NCBI GenBank assembly: GCA_030613245.1
Contig: JAUWMI010000001.1
Location: 1 to 64,000, forward strand
Source: Candidatus Sumerlaeota bacterium
GTDB taxonomy: Bacteria; Sumerlaeota; Sumerlaeia; MWCT01; JAUWMI01
DNA: 64,000 bases
Direction of reading: 5' to 3'
Part shown: one piece after another, positions 1 to 9,324 of the stretch
How positions within the stretch are numbered: position 1 is the stretch's first letter
Layout: the number at the start of each line of letters is the position of its first letter
Notes under the pieces: model-generated
What the model was told of the DNA's origin: nothing
Databases searched by the model: none
What the model saw: the letters and a program-made list of their open reading frames with translations, nothing else
Translations under genes and position numbers: made by a program

Positions 1-1044
1 GTGGAAGCACATGATGGACTTGATGGATTGGAGAAGCTCGAGCGTTACGAGCCCGATTTTATCATCTTGGATGTAATGATGCCGCTAGTGAACGGGTTTG
101 AGGCATGTGAGATAGTTCGGAAGAATCCAAAATTCCGTCAAGTGCCCGTGTTATTTCTTTCAGCTCTGAGTGCGAAGGAAGATATTAAGAAAGGCTATGG
201 AGTTGGGGCGACGCTGTATCTGACGAAGCCATTTGACCCGGTGCGGCTAGTGAAAAATATTGACCTGTATTTTGAGGAGCACGCGGTGTCGCAATATAGC
301 AAGCGGCTGAGTATAGAAGAGATTGATGTACAGCAGACGTCAGTGGGAGGAGAGAAGGTAGAGACTACCTCGGAGGTGGCCACCACACCGGAAGAGGCGC
401 CGAAGGAAGTTCTGGAACGCGCAGGGAGCGCATTGGATAGCGCACCGACCGAATCCCTCCGGGGCGAGAAAGGTAAGTATGTCCACTACGAGCAGCCCCG
501 AGTGATTGTGGTTGACGACGATACCAATATCCTGGAGATTCTATCGCTTGCGCTGGCAGACAAGTTTGAAGTGATCAAGGCAACGGACGGCATACAGGCG
601 ATTGAAAAAATGGTGCGCTATGAGCCGGACCTTATGGTGCTGGACATTATGTTGCCGAAAATGAGTGGCTATCAGATCTGTCAGTCAATTCGTCACAATC
701 GCACATTCGGCACGATGCCAATTGTGGCGATCTCGGCTAAGGGTAGGCAGAAGGACAAAAATTATGCGCTTCGCTTGGGGGTGAATGAGTATCTGGTCAA
801 ACCCTTTGAGCCGCAGCAGCTCATTTCTATTCTCGAATCATTTGTATCGCAGCCGCAGTTCAAAGTGCGGGAAAAAAGTATGGCCTATCACGAAATAGCC
901 TCGATTGAAGAAGTCGCAACGTTTGACCAAGGCGACACGAAGTTTTTGCGCAAGCAAGAAGAGAGCGAGTTGGAGCGGTTTATCCGCGAAGAGATGAAAG
1001 ACGAACAGGCCGGCAATGTGCCTGACGATAAGCCGGACGCGTAA
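1..1044 (+). CDS. Tandem receiver-domain (REC-REC) response regulator, 5'-truncated
   Basis: Two CheY-like receiver domains are joined by a low-complexity acidic/Thr-rich linker (about residues 105-160). The first is incomplete at the window edge: the beta1 strand and acidic pair are missing, but the phospho-acceptor Asp in ILDVMMP and the conserved Lys in LTKPF are present. The second is complete (about 166-285), with VVDDD, the acceptor in VLDIMLP, an alanine-type switch position and the Lys in YLVKPF. A charged C-terminal tail of about 60 residues follows. No DNA-binding, GGDEF or histidine-kinase domain is visible, so the visible part looks like a phosphorelay or protein-interaction module. 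The GTG at base 1 is an in-frame codon, not the real start, because about 40 residues of receiver fold lie outside the window. Confidence 0.85.
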   Translation: MEAHDGLDGLEKLERYEPDFIILDVMMPLVNGFEACEIVRKNPKFRQVPVLFLSALSAKEDIKKGYGVGATLYLTKPFDPVRLVKNIDLYFEEHAVSQYSKRLSIEEIDVQQTSVGGEKVETTSEVATTPEEAPKEVLERAGSALDSAPTESLRGEKGKYVHYEQPRVIVVDDDTNILEILSLALADKFEVIKATDGIQAIEKMVRYEPDLMVLDIMLPKMSGYQICQSIRHNRTFGTMPIVAISAKGRQKDKNYALRLGVNEYLVKPFEPQQLISILESFVSQPQFKVREKSMAYHEIASIEEVATFDQGDTKFLRKQEESELERFIREEMKDEQAGNVPDDKPDA

Positions 1045-1078
1045 GGGCATGTATGGTTAGCAGACCCGGCGGTCGGTG

Positions 1079-2122
1079 CTAGATTATTCCCGCCTCACAA
1101 AGCTCCGCAATATCCTGACGTGGAGTTGCTCCCAGGCCAGGTGTTTCTGGAATCCGCAGGTAGCCGTTCTCAAGAGTCATTCCCTGAAACGGATCATTTG
1201 AGACGAGGAGATTTCCATCCAGGTCGAGGTAATCAACCAAGGAGGCAAGATGTGATGCTGCCGTGATGGCCAGTGATGATTCAATCATGCAACCGAGCAT
1301 GATTTGGAGATCGAAAGCCCGCGCAGTGTGGATCATTTTCATGGCTTCGGTGATCCCGCCACATTTCATCAGCTTAATGTTGATGCCGTCGCACGTGCCG
1401 GCGACTTTCGGGATATCGCTGCTTACCAAGACGTCTTCGTCGAGAAAGATGGGAAGCGGCGAGGCTTTCTTTAGCTGAGCGAGATCAGCGAGGTTTCCTT
1501 TTTCCAGAGGTTGTTCGACGTATTCGATGTCCAAATCTGCCAGGGTCTTGATACACGTTAGCGCATTATCAAGCGTCCAGCCGCCATTAGCGTCCACACG
1601 GATTGTCTGATTCGTACGCTTGCGGATTTCGCGCATGACGGTAAGATCATGATCAGGATCTTTGCCCAGTTTGATCTTCAGGATAGGATGGTGGCGCGCG
1701 TCGTCAACTTTTTCGAGCATCTCCTCAATGGGAGCAATACCGATGGTAAAGGAAGTCTGAGCACATCGGGGCGGCGCGATTCCAAGATAGGCATGGAGTG
1801 GAAGTCGCAGGCGTTTGGCAAGGATGTCGTACAGCGCCATATCAATTGCAGCTCTTGCAGCAGCATTGCTTGGAAACTGCTGGTTGAGCTGGCTCATGAT
1901 TTCGTTGATGTAGAGTGGATAGATCGAGATCTTGGGAACAGCCTGTGTGATAGTCTGAATAACCGTCGGAACGTCTTCACCATAATAGGCGGAAGGTGAG
2001 GCCTCACCATAGCCAAGGTCGTCCAACCTAATCAGCACGATTGAATTGGTAGTTCTGGTGGAGCGGGCTAAACCGAAGGGATTGGTGAGCTTTAGTTCGT
2101 ACGGAGTTGTGACAATCTTCAT
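1079..2122 (-). CDS. Dipeptide epimerase (L-Ala-D/L-Glu epimerase type), enolase superfamily
   Basis: 347 residues, the full length of a muconate-lactonising-subgroup enolase. The N-terminal capping domain (1-115) is followed by a TIM barrel. Catalytic features are visible: KIK (about 149-151, KxK base), the metal ligands in RVDANGG (about 175-181), EQP (about 204) and DED (about 229), and the second base Lys in KLMKCGG (about 252). Family knowledge: these enzymes epimerise the alpha carbon of the second residue in dipeptides such as L-Ala-D-Glu released from murein, making them degradable. The start codon overlaps the stop of the upstream NlpC/P60 peptidase by 4 bases (ATGA), so the two are translationally coupled. 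This mirrors the ykfB/ykfC arrangement of Bacillus. Substrate specificity cannot be read from sequence alone. Confidence 0.88.
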   Translation of the reverse strand: MKIVTTPYELKLTNPFGLARSTRTTNSIVLIRLDDLGYGEASPSAYYGEDVPTVIQTITQAVPKISIYPLYINEIMSQLNQQFPSNAAARAAIDMALYDILAKRLRLPLHAYLGIAPPRCAQTSFTIGIAPIEEMLEKVDDARHHPILKIKLGKDPDHDLTVMREIRKRTNQTIRVDANGGWTLDNALTCIKTLADLDIEYVEQPLEKGNLADLAQLKKASPLPIFLDEDVLVSSDIPKVAGTCDGINIKLMKCGGITEAMKMIHTARAFDLQIMLGCMIESSLAITAASHLASLVDYLDLDGNLLVSNDPFQGMTLENGYLRIPETPGLGATPRQDIAELCEAGII

Positions 2123-3144
2123 GGGATAATTCTCCGGGCAAAGGCGTAGTTCTTCGAATAATATTTGCCTTGAGGATGTCGCGCTCCGTCAAGGAAGGCT
2201 TCGTGAATTCCACCACTGACCGAGGCGTGCACGAAGCGCATCCTGCCGAGCGAGATGCCGACATGGTAAATCTTTCCGGTATTGTTCATGAAGAAAATGA
2301 GATCGCCAGGTTGCAGGTCTTTCTTATCTTCGAGGTGGCCGACGAAGAGGCCCACAGTTGCCTGTTGGTTTGCATCACGCGGTAAGGGAATGTTTTGGAG
2401 GGCAAAAAGAGTTTGTACAAAGCCGGAGCAGTCAAAGCCAGAGGTCGTTTTGCCACCCCAGAGATAGGGGACGCCATGCAAGGATCTAGCGGGTTTTAGC
2501 AGACGACGTCGGGTGCTATATGTTGCGCGGTTATTTACGGCGATGCATTTTTTCCTGATGCGAACGATGTCGCCATTGGGCAGCTGAACACAGCAGGGGT
2601 TAAGAAATCTCAGTTCGGCGGCCTGGGGAATGCAGATATTGCCGACACGAGCTTTTGTAGTGAACCGGGCACGTGTTCCATTAACCCAGCGGAGATAGTC
2701 ACCCTGAGTCTTCGGGATAAGATGTTTCTGATGAATCCATCCCAGGTAGCCGTCGGGTGTCTGGCAATAGACGTAGTCAGCATGTTCCATAAAACGGCGC
2801 ACAAATGCACCAAATAGAGATTGGGTTCCCAGAGAGGCGGTTTTGCGGGGAGCAACCAGCATGTCAGCAGCGAAGCTATTAACCTGGGCAAAACGCGGAG
2901 GAAAGGTCTCGCTGAGCACCGTTAGCTGATTTTCGATTTGCCAGCCGGGGAATTGCTTGCGCATCGCCGTTTGTGTTGCCCGTTTGAGTTGAAGGAAATG
3001 CACGAAGCCCTGAAGCGTTATCGTATGCGGTCTTTTACAAACGATGGAAACGTTGTAGGCAATGAAGCGCGTGTCAATAGAAGCGGCCGCTTGGAGGAGA
3101 GCAGCGGTGGCGTTTTGGCGCATTTTCTCTGAAAGATTCTGCAT
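2119..3144 (-). CDS. SH3-NlpC/P60 cysteine peptidase (YkfC-like gamma-D-Glu-diamino acid endopeptidase)
   Basis: 341 residues. The N-terminal half contains bacterial SH3-like segments (YCQTPDGYLGWI region and another). The C-terminal 120 residues are an NlpC/P60 papain-like domain with the nucleophile in FDCSGF (about 239), the catalytic His in YHVGIS (about 291) and a third polar residue in FVHAS. No signal peptide is seen, which favours cytoplasmic trimming of imported murein peptides over wall lysis. The downstream dipeptide epimerase overlaps by 4 bases. Together they would cut free L-Ala-D-Glu from recycled peptides and epimerise it. Specificity for free N-terminal L-Ala is inferred from the YkfC family, not seen directly. 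Confidence 0.85.
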   Translation of the reverse strand: MQNLSEKMRQNATAALLQAAASIDTRFIAYNVSIVCKRPHTITLQGFVHFLQLKRATQTAMRKQFPGWQIENQLTVLSETFPPRFAQVNSFAADMLVAPRKTASLGTQSLFGAFVRRFMEHADYVYCQTPDGYLGWIHQKHLIPKTQGDYLRWVNGTRARFTTKARVGNICIPQAAELRFLNPCCVQLPNGDIVRIRKKCIAVNNRATYSTRRRLLKPARSLHGVPYLWGGKTTSGFDCSGFVQTLFALQNIPLPRDANQQATVGLFVGHLEDKKDLQPGDLIFFMNNTGKIYHVGISLGRMRFVHASVSGGIHEAFLDGARHPQGKYYSKNYAFARRIIP

Positions 3145-3216
3145 GATTTCCCTGCCGGTATGGTAGGAATGAAAAAGGGGATTGCAACAAAAAAGTTGTT
3201 ATTGTGGAGATAATAT

Positions 3217-4632
3217 TCAGGGAATATCAGAGCTAAAGAAAATTTTCCCAGGATTCAATAGATTGTCAGGGTCCCACACGGCTTTAAGCTGGCGCATCAG
3301 AGCGATTTCATTCTTTCCATACTCAATGGGTAGATAAGGAGCCTTGGTTGTACCGATGCCGTGTTCTCCCGATAAGGTACCGTGGTGTTGGATGGCAAGC
3401 GTGAAGAGTTCGCGCACTGCAGCGTCAACGCGATTCGCTTCGTCGCGGTTCGCCTCATCGAACATGAAGTTGACGTGGAAATTGCCGTCGCCTGCGTGGG
3501 CAAACACAACAGTGGTTAGCTGGTATCGTGCGCTCAGTTCTTTGATTTCGCGGAGAACCTGTAGCATGGTTGAGCGCGGCACACAGATGTCCTGATTGAT
3601 CTTTGAGGGGGCCAGCTGGTAGAGTGCAGGGGATAGCGAGCGGCGAATGTCCCAGAGTGCTTTTTGTTCCTGATCTACCGAAGCATCGATCATATGACGA
3701 GCGTTTGCGGCGAGACAGAGTTCGCGGGCAACACGCGCATCTTCTTCGACCTGGCTTCTGACGCCATCAAAGTCAATCAAGAGTAAGCCCTTTACATTGT
3801 TCAGAAAGGGCTTCTTGGTGAAACGATAAGCACAGTCCACGGCACTCGCATCCATAAATTCCAGTGCAGCGGGCATTAGTGGTTTTTGAACAATCTTCAA
3901 CGCTGTTTCCAAAGCAGTGACATCATCGTCAAATACTGCCAATATGGTTGTAACGCATGGTGGCCTGGGCACAAGCCGAAGGATGATTTGCGAGAACACG
4001 GCCAGGGTACCCTCAGAGCCAACCAGCAGTTTGACCACGTCATAGCCGGTGACGGACTTCATTGTTTCCGCGCCAAAGTGCAGGAGCTCGCCCCCCATGC
4101 GCACAACTTCCAGGCTAAGGACATAGTCGCCCGTCACACCGTATTTCAGACCCCGTAGTCCTCCTGCGCCTGCGGCTACGTTACCGCCAATGGTGGAGAA
4201 TTCAGCGGATGCAGGATCGGGTGGATAATATAGGTTATGGCGGAGGGCAGCCTGCTTGAGCTCCTCGGTAATCACTCCTGGCTCAACCGTGGCGGTGAGA
4301 TTGTCGGCATCAATACGAACAATGCGATTCATTTTAGTGAAAGTCAGCACAATGCCGCCATAAACAGGCACCGCAGCGCCAGTTAAGCTTGTGCCTGCAC
4401 CGCGAGGATAAACCGGTATTTTCTGCTCGGCGGCAAACTGTAGCGTCTTGACAATGTCTTCCGTCGCAGTGGGCATCGCCACTGCAGCCGGCAGACTCCT
4501 TTGCTTTGACCCGTCGTAGGAGTAAACGAGGCGTTCTTCAGGTAAGATGAGTACCTTTTCCGAGCCGAGCAGCCGCTGCAGCTCAGCTATCTGTTGCGGG
4601 GTAAGGATAGGATGAGTAGAGGATGTTATCAT
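3217..4632 (-). CDS. glcD: FAD-linked 2-hydroxyacid oxidase, GlcD / D-lactate dehydrogenase family
   Basis: 471 residues, typical of GlcD and D-lactate dehydrogenase. The N-terminal PCMH-type FAD-binding domain (about 37-215) carries PRGAGTSLTGAAVP, which contacts the FAD pyrophosphate, plus TIGGNVA. The C-terminal FAD-oxidase domain carries HAGDGNFHVNF and SGEHGIG, the conserved His-rich active-site motifs. The enzyme would oxidise glycolate, D-lactate or a related 2-hydroxyacid and pass electrons onward. No GlcE or GlcF (iron-sulphur) partner lies next to it, so the electron acceptor is unknown. The start at 4632 precedes a divergent-looking gap of 145 bases with no clear signal. Confidence 0.88.
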   Translation of the reverse strand: MITSSTHPILTPQQIAELQRLLGSEKVLILPEERLVYSYDGSKQRSLPAAVAMPTATEDIVKTLQFAAEQKIPVYPRGAGTSLTGAAVPVYGGIVLTFTKMNRIVRIDADNLTATVEPGVITEELKQAALRHNLYYPPDPASAEFSTIGGNVAAGAGGLRGLKYGVTGDYVLSLEVVRMGGELLHFGAETMKSVTGYDVVKLLVGSEGTLAVFSQIILRLVPRPPCVTTILAVFDDDVTALETALKIVQKPLMPAALEFMDASAVDCAYRFTKKPFLNNVKGLLLIDFDGVRSQVEEDARVARELCLAANARHMIDASVDQEQKALWDIRRSLSPALYQLAPSKINQDICVPRSTMLQVLREIKELSARYQLTTVVFAHAGDGNFHVNFMFDEANRDEANRVDAAVRELFTLAIQHHGTLSGEHGIGTTKAPYLPIEYGKNEIALMRQLKAVWDPDNLLNPGKIFFSSDIP

Positions 4633-4777
4633 GACCAGAGTTCTCTAAACGTCAGTTGTAATTTGCTATTGAGCCAGCGCCGTCAGTGCCATTAGCTGGG
4701 GGATCTGCCCCTGACATCCGTTGAAGCGCGCCTGCACAGGTGTGAAGTGTACTGTCGCCGTATTGTAGAGTGTTGCG

Positions 4778-5236
4778 TTACGGCATTTCAAAATGATGCT
4801 CGCTAATTCTCACGGAGAGTACGGGACAGGGTGCTTTACGAATGACGCGTTCAGCAGTGCTTCCGAAGAGGATGTGCGAGAGGCCGCTGCGGCCATGCGT
4901 GCCAATTACGATGACGTCGATCTGTTTTTCTTTCGCAAAGCGAATGATCTCAACAAACGGATTTCCAGTGATAACGACCGACTCGCAGCGGATGTCCTTC
5001 CATTCCTCGCCGGAGATAATCTCTTTTAGTTTTAGTTCTGCCTGTTCGCGGTGAGTTGCCTGGATGTCCTGGTATGCAATGCCATAGGGCTCCAGCTCTA
5101 CGAAAATCATTTCGTCAATCACATAGAGAAGGTATAGTTTGGCACTATATTTTCTGGCAAGCGAGAGCGAAATATCCTTGGCGGAAAGGGAGTAGGGCGA
5201 GAGATCTGTTGTCATGAGAATGTTCTTGAATTCCAT
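4778..5236 (-). CDS. Universal stress protein, UspA family
   Basis: 152 residues from the chosen start. The frame is open upstream to 5335, but residues before MEFKNILMTTDLS are unlike the family. The ATG at 5236 is preceded by AGAGGAAA at about 9 bases, so the shorter form is preferred. It is a single Usp alpha/beta domain with the nucleotide-binding signature G-2x-G-9x-G(S/T) visible as GTHGRSG...GSTAERV near the C-terminus, and VPVD-like replaced by TTDLS at beta1. The presence of the G-loop predicts an ATP-binding type. It is transcribed divergently from recJ. The role (stress survival or regulation) is family-level only. Confidence 0.88.
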   Translation of the reverse strand: MEFKNILMTTDLSPYSLSAKDISLSLARKYSAKLYLLYVIDEMIFVELEPYGIAYQDIQATHREQAELKLKEIISGEEWKDIRCESVVITGNPFVEIIRFAKEKQIDVIVIGTHGRSGLSHILFGSTAERVIRKAPCPVLSVRISEHHFEMP

Positions 5237-5363
5237 GGTGGTGTTTCCTCTTATCAAATCACAGGACGGAAAGTTCGGCGTTGACGCTAGAGATACTTTT
5301 ACAAAGTGTGCTTTTATCACTAGGGGGAACGTCAAAAAAAGTCAATGCCTAATTGGGGGTTAA

Positions 5364-5410
5364 CACACGATGGGCGCAGGAAAAGGTCTGTGCGCACAGC
5401 CGCGTGTGTG
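5364..5410. repeat. Nested dyad between usp and recJ
   Basis: Outer arms CACACG (5364-5369) and CGTGTGTG (5403-5410) enclose a perfect 12-base palindrome CTGTGCGCACAG (5388-5399). It sits in the divergent usp/recJ promoter region, upstream of the recJ promoter. It could be an operator or a cruciform-forming site; no matching regulator is known here. Confidence 0.45.
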
Positions 5411-5438
5411 AAGCACAGGATGGCAACCAAATTTGCGA

Positions 5439-5468
5439 TTGACTTTTTTTCATAGTGCACAATAGTAT
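5439..5468 (+). promoter_or_regulatory. Probable sigma70-type promoter for recJ
   Basis: TTGACT (5439-5444) and TAGTAT (5463-5468) are separated by 18 bases. The expected start is near 5475, giving a leader of about 40 bases before the recJ ATG at 5518. Read by eye only. Confidence 0.45.
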
Positions 5469-5517
5469 TTCTCAGAATTGTGAACCGCGGTTGATTCCCG
5501 TCTAGGATCTTTAGCTA

Positions 5518-7269
5518 ATGGTATATCAAAGGAAGCAGGTATTTCGACCGCTGCAGGTTACATGGGAGACTTCGCCTGTTGAGTCGGCGAAAGTGAGCAC
5601 GCTGGTCAAGGAGATGGGGCTTCACCCGTTGGTGGCTCAAATCATGGTGAGGCGTGGATGGGAGCAAGCCGGTGAGATCAGTGCATTCTTGAGCCCGCGG
5701 CTCTCGTCGTTACTGGATCCCTTTTTACTGCGCGACATGGATCGCGCGGTTGAGCGTCTTGAATTTGCCATCAAGCGGCGAGAGAACATATGCATTTACG
5801 GAGACTATGACGTTGATGGTGTCACGGCAACAGTGCTGTTGATTCGGTTCTTTAAATGGCTGGGTGTTGACGTGCAATATTACATTCCGCATCGCATTAA
5901 AGAGGGTTACGGGATCAACAAAGAGGCAATTGACAAGATTGTGCAGGACGACTGTACGCTGCTTCTAACGGTTGATACGGGTACCTCGTGTGTGGAAGAG
6001 GTTGCGTATGCGAAGTCAAGGGGACTGGAGGTTATTATCACAGATCATCATCAGCCCTCGGAGGAGCTGCCGCCGGCAGTTGCAGTTATTAATCCGCACC
6101 GGGCGGATTGTGCGTATCCCTTTCCGGACCTCTCGGGCGTAGGCGTGGCCTTCAAGCTGATTCACGCATTGAGCAAGACACTGGGAGTTGAGGCAAAGCA
6201 GGCGCGACAGTTTCTTGCGTCTCAGCTTGATTTGGTGGCTCTCGGAACGATCGCCGACATTGTGCCGCTTGTGGGCGAGAACCGCGTTTTGGCCAGGTAC
6301 GGACTGGAGCAACTCGGGCGCACTACTAATCTGGGCCTAATGACGATTCTGCAGCTAGCAGGCATTCAGAATCAGCGTGTGACCTCGGACAACGTTGGGT
6401 TCATCTTGGCGCCACGACTCAATGCCGCAGGCCGCACGGATCACGCCTCGGTTTCCGTGGATCTGCTTCTTACGGATGATGGGTTGCGGGCCACAGAGCT
6501 GGTGCGGTATTTAAACCGGTTAAACGAAGAGCGACGGAGGCTGGAAGGAGAGATTTTTAACGAATGCATTCAGACGATTGAATTACGGGACGATGCAGAC
6601 AAGGAGTACATATTCATACTCCAGGGCGAGCAATGGCACCTGGGAGTTCTCGGGATTGTGGCCTCGCGCATTGCGGAGCGCTACCGTCGTCCCGCCATTC
6701 TGCTTGACATGGAGAAGGATCTGGCCAAGGGGTCTGGCCGGAGTATCTTAGGCTTTAATCTGCATGATGCGCTGAAAGCGTGTGCGCCCCACCTTATTTC
6801 GTTTGGCGGTCATGCGTATGCTGTGGGCCTAAAATTGGCGCGGAGTAATGTCGAAGGGTTTACCGTGGCCATGCAGCGCTGGGCTTGCGATGCTATAGAG
6901 GGGCAAGATCTCAACCCTCGGCTGCAAATTGATGCAGACGTCTCAGCTGAAGATATGACACTGGAGGCGGTTCACGCGATGGCGCAGCTCGAGCCTTACG
7001 GGCCGTCAAATCCGCCCCCTGTCCTTTCACTGCGCGGAGTTGAATTGCTTGAGGAGCCCCGCATCGTTGGTAGGGATCACCTGAAGTTGGAATGCTGCCA
7101 GCATGGAATTCAGATCTCGGCAATCGGCTTTTCCATGGGCCACTACCTTCCCTGGCTGTCAGGGTGCCGTCAGGGTATTGACGTAGCATTTACGCCGGCG
7201 GTCAATGATTGGGGCGGAGTGCCGAGCGTCGAGCTCCGCCTGCGTGACGTTAGACCGAGTCTTTCGTAG
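5518..7269 (+). CDS. recJ: Single-stranded-DNA-specific exonuclease RecJ
   Basis: 583 residues, the usual RecJ length. DHH-family motifs are in order: YGDYDVDGVTA (about 98-108, metal-binding Asp residues), DTG (about 151), DHHQP (about 178-182), GTIADIVPL (about 242-250). The DHHA1 domain follows with NAAGRTDHA and later SGRSI/FGGHA (substrate-phosphate contacts), then the OB-fold C-terminus. RecJ degrades single-stranded DNA 5' to 3' in RecF-pathway repair, mismatch repair and base-excision repair. All metal-ligand residues seem intact. A sigma70-like promoter lies 50-80 bases upstream. The gene is monocistronic or weakly linked to the following glycosyltransferase (70-base gap). Confidence 0.95.
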   Translation: MVYQRKQVFRPLQVTWETSPVESAKVSTLVKEMGLHPLVAQIMVRRGWEQAGEISAFLSPRLSSLLDPFLLRDMDRAVERLEFAIKRRENICIYGDYDVDGVTATVLLIRFFKWLGVDVQYYIPHRIKEGYGINKEAIDKIVQDDCTLLLTVDTGTSCVEEVAYAKSRGLEVIITDHHQPSEELPPAVAVINPHRADCAYPFPDLSGVGVAFKLIHALSKTLGVEAKQARQFLASQLDLVALGTIADIVPLVGENRVLARYGLEQLGRTTNLGLMTILQLAGIQNQRVTSDNVGFILAPRLNAAGRTDHASVSVDLLLTDDGLRATELVRYLNRLNEERRRLEGEIFNECIQTIELRDDADKEYIFILQGEQWHLGVLGIVASRIAERYRRPAILLDMEKDLAKGSGRSILGFNLHDALKACAPHLISFGGHAYAVGLKLARSNVEGFTVAMQRWACDAIEGQDLNPRLQIDADVSAEDMTLEAVHAMAQLEPYGPSNPPPVLSLRGVELLEEPRIVGRDHLKLECCQHGIQISAIGFSMGHYLPWLSGCRQGIDVAFTPAVNDWGGVPSVELRLRDVRPSLS

Positions 7270-7339
7270 CGTGAGCTTATGCCTGGAAATTTGTCTCTTT
7301 CATGAACACGAATGGCTGAGCGGGTGTTAGCTCAATGTC

Positions 7340-9145
7340 ATGTCAGCTGTGCCAGGCCAGGAGCCGGATGTACTGAGTTTGGCGAAGGGAAGAATCGGAT
7401 TGGTGCCTTCCAGGCGTGATCAGGGCTTGCACGAGCCAGAAGGGGAGAACGAAGCTTCTCGCAAAAAGCTTCCCTGGGATCTCGGCATTCCCTCACTGTC
7501 AGAACTCGCCTCACGTCCCCCGCCTGAACCTCCTCCTGTGCGTGTTCCTACTGCCCCAGCACTGCGGCGCTATGATTGGATGCTTATTGCTCTCCTCGCG
7601 CTTCTTGCCTTTGCGTCAGTCACTATGAGCATGGACGGCTTGGGGCTCGCTTGGGACGAGGCGTACTACTATCAACCAGCTGTGGATGCAGCCCGCTGGC
7701 TTGGCCGCATGCTCTTCGAGTCTGACAAGCCGACCTCAAATGAAGCAATTGCGGCATACTGGGGAAAGATTCCTGAGCTCCCTTCTGTTGTCAAATTCGC
7801 CATGGGGATAAGCCGGGCGTTATTCAAGGGGATCTGGGGGGAGTTGGGCTCACTGCGGATTCCCAGCGCGATGGCGTTGAGCGGCTCTCTGGTGCTGATC
7901 TACCTGTTGATGTTTCCAGCATACGGACGACCTGCGGCGCTGGCCTCGTGTCTTGCCTATGGGCTGATGCCCCGGGTGTTTGGTCATGCACACTTTGCCA
8001 CATCGGAATCGCTGACGGTGTTTGTGTTTCTTGCGGTGGTGTATTGCTTTCTTCAGGGACTGCGCAGCTGGCGTTGGAGCGTGGTTCTTGGGATTGTGTT
8101 TGGCCTGGCGCTTGTAACGAAGATCAATTGTTTCTTCTTGCCGTTGATTCTACTGCCCTGGGCGCATGTGTATCATCGCACGCGTTACGTCAATAACTTC
8201 TTCGCAATGGCGTTTCTTGGGCCAGTTGTGATGATGATCTGTTGGCCTTGGCTCTGGCATGGGCCGGTTGAACGGCTGCTTGAGTATCTTCAGTTCCATA
8301 GTACGCATCAATACACGGCGCTCTACTATTTTGGAACGAAGTACAATTATGGCTCAACGCTTGCGCCATGGCACTACCCCCTTGTGATCACGCTTGTGAC
8401 AACTCCTGTGGTAATGTTGCTGTTGGTCGTGCTCGGTGTTGCCTGGGTTCTGGTACGAATTCGCACCAAGGCGCTCGGGACGCTATTGCTCATTGGCGCG
8501 GGAGTGCAGCTGGCGATAGCGTCGCTCCCACTTGCGCCGAAATACGATGGTGTGCGTTTGTTCATTACTGTATTTCCGTTTCTTGCAATGATAGCAGGTG
8601 TTGCAGTGGCAGGGCTTGTGGGTGTGGTGTCGCCAGAGCGGCGTATCTGGAAAAACGTGTCATCGAGAAGTGCGCTAACCGCCGTGCTGCTAGTGCTACT
8701 GGCCGTTAATGGCCTGTGGGGAATTGTCCGTAGCCATCCGCGTGAGCTCTCGTACTTTAACGTGCTCATTGGAGGACTTCCTGGTGCATTTGCGCGCGGT
8801 ATGGAGACGACGTATTGGGGCGAGGCGATTGATGACGAGGTGATTTCCTATTTAAATCGCACGATGCCTTCAGGGGCTAAGATCAAGGTTTTGGCGGCGC
8901 ATGGAAAGGTGTTCGAGTTGCTGCAGCAATGGGGCGAGCTGCCGCATGACCTGGTCTTGGATGCGGACCCGCCTTACGATTATCATCTGCTGCTGGTGCG
9001 AAAGGGGTTTTTTGCGCGACCCGAATGGTCTCTGTTTAAGGAGTGGGCACCGCAAAGGATTTTTTCATTCCGGGGTGTTCCGTTTGTGGCGATCTACAAG
9101 ACCGGGATTGAATTCGAGCACACCTGGCCACGCTTTCAGATGTAA
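7340..9145 (+). CDS. Membrane glycosyltransferase, GT39/ArnT-like (GT-C fold)
   Basis: 601 residues. A proline-rich, charged N-terminal tail of about 75 residues precedes the first hydrophobic segment (DWMLIALLALLAFASV). At the end of the first loop is LAWDEAYYY, the Asp-Glu signature of GT-C polyprenyl-phosphate-dependent transferases. About ten hydrophobic segments follow, ending near residue 480, and then a soluble C-terminal domain of about 120 residues. Members transfer mannose, arabinose or other sugars from polyprenyl-phosphate donors to lipids or proteins on the periplasmic face. The acceptor is unknown. The tail before the first membrane segment is unusual, so the true start may be internal; no strong ribosome-binding site is seen at 7340. 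Confidence 0.75.
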   Translation: MSAVPGQEPDVLSLAKGRIGLVPSRRDQGLHEPEGENEASRKKLPWDLGIPSLSELASRPPPEPPPVRVPTAPALRRYDWMLIALLALLAFASVTMSMDGLGLAWDEAYYYQPAVDAARWLGRMLFESDKPTSNEAIAAYWGKIPELPSVVKFAMGISRALFKGIWGELGSLRIPSAMALSGSLVLIYLLMFPAYGRPAALASCLAYGLMPRVFGHAHFATSESLTVFVFLAVVYCFLQGLRSWRWSVVLGIVFGLALVTKINCFFLPLILLPWAHVYHRTRYVNNFFAMAFLGPVVMMICWPWLWHGPVERLLEYLQFHSTHQYTALYYFGTKYNYGSTLAPWHYPLVITLVTTPVVMLLLVVLGVAWVLVRIRTKALGTLLLIGAGVQLAIASLPLAPKYDGVRLFITVFPFLAMIAGVAVAGLVGVVSPERRIWKNVSSRSALTAVLLVLLAVNGLWGIVRSHPRELSYFNVLIGGLPGAFARGMETTYWGEAIDDEVISYLNRTMPSGAKIKVLAAHGKVFELLQQWGELPHDLVLDADPPYDYHLLLVRKGFFARPEWSLFKEWAPQRIFSFRGVPFVAIYKTGIEFEHTWPRFQM

Positions 9146-9237
9146 GAGCTAACTTATGTTTTTCCACCGATACGACGCGATCATGGTCGGCGGAAGAACC
9201 GTGACATCCTGGGATTTTTGTGGTTCTGAGCCAGCCC

Positions 9238-9265
9238 GTAGGGACAGATTATAATCTGTCCCTAC
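9238..9265. repeat. 28-base perfect palindrome with GTAGGGAC/GTCCCTAC ends
   Basis: Arms GTAGGGACAGATTA (9238-9251) and TAATCTGTCCCTAC (9252-9265) are exact reverse complements with no loop. It lies between the glycosyltransferase and the SAM-hydroxide adenosyltransferase. It belongs to the dispersed palindrome family described in the findings. Confidence 0.8.
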
Positions 9266-9324
9266 TAATGGGACTATGTCTTTCACGTGTCTATCAGGAG
9301 CCTTATCTTTTTCGAGGTGAAGGT

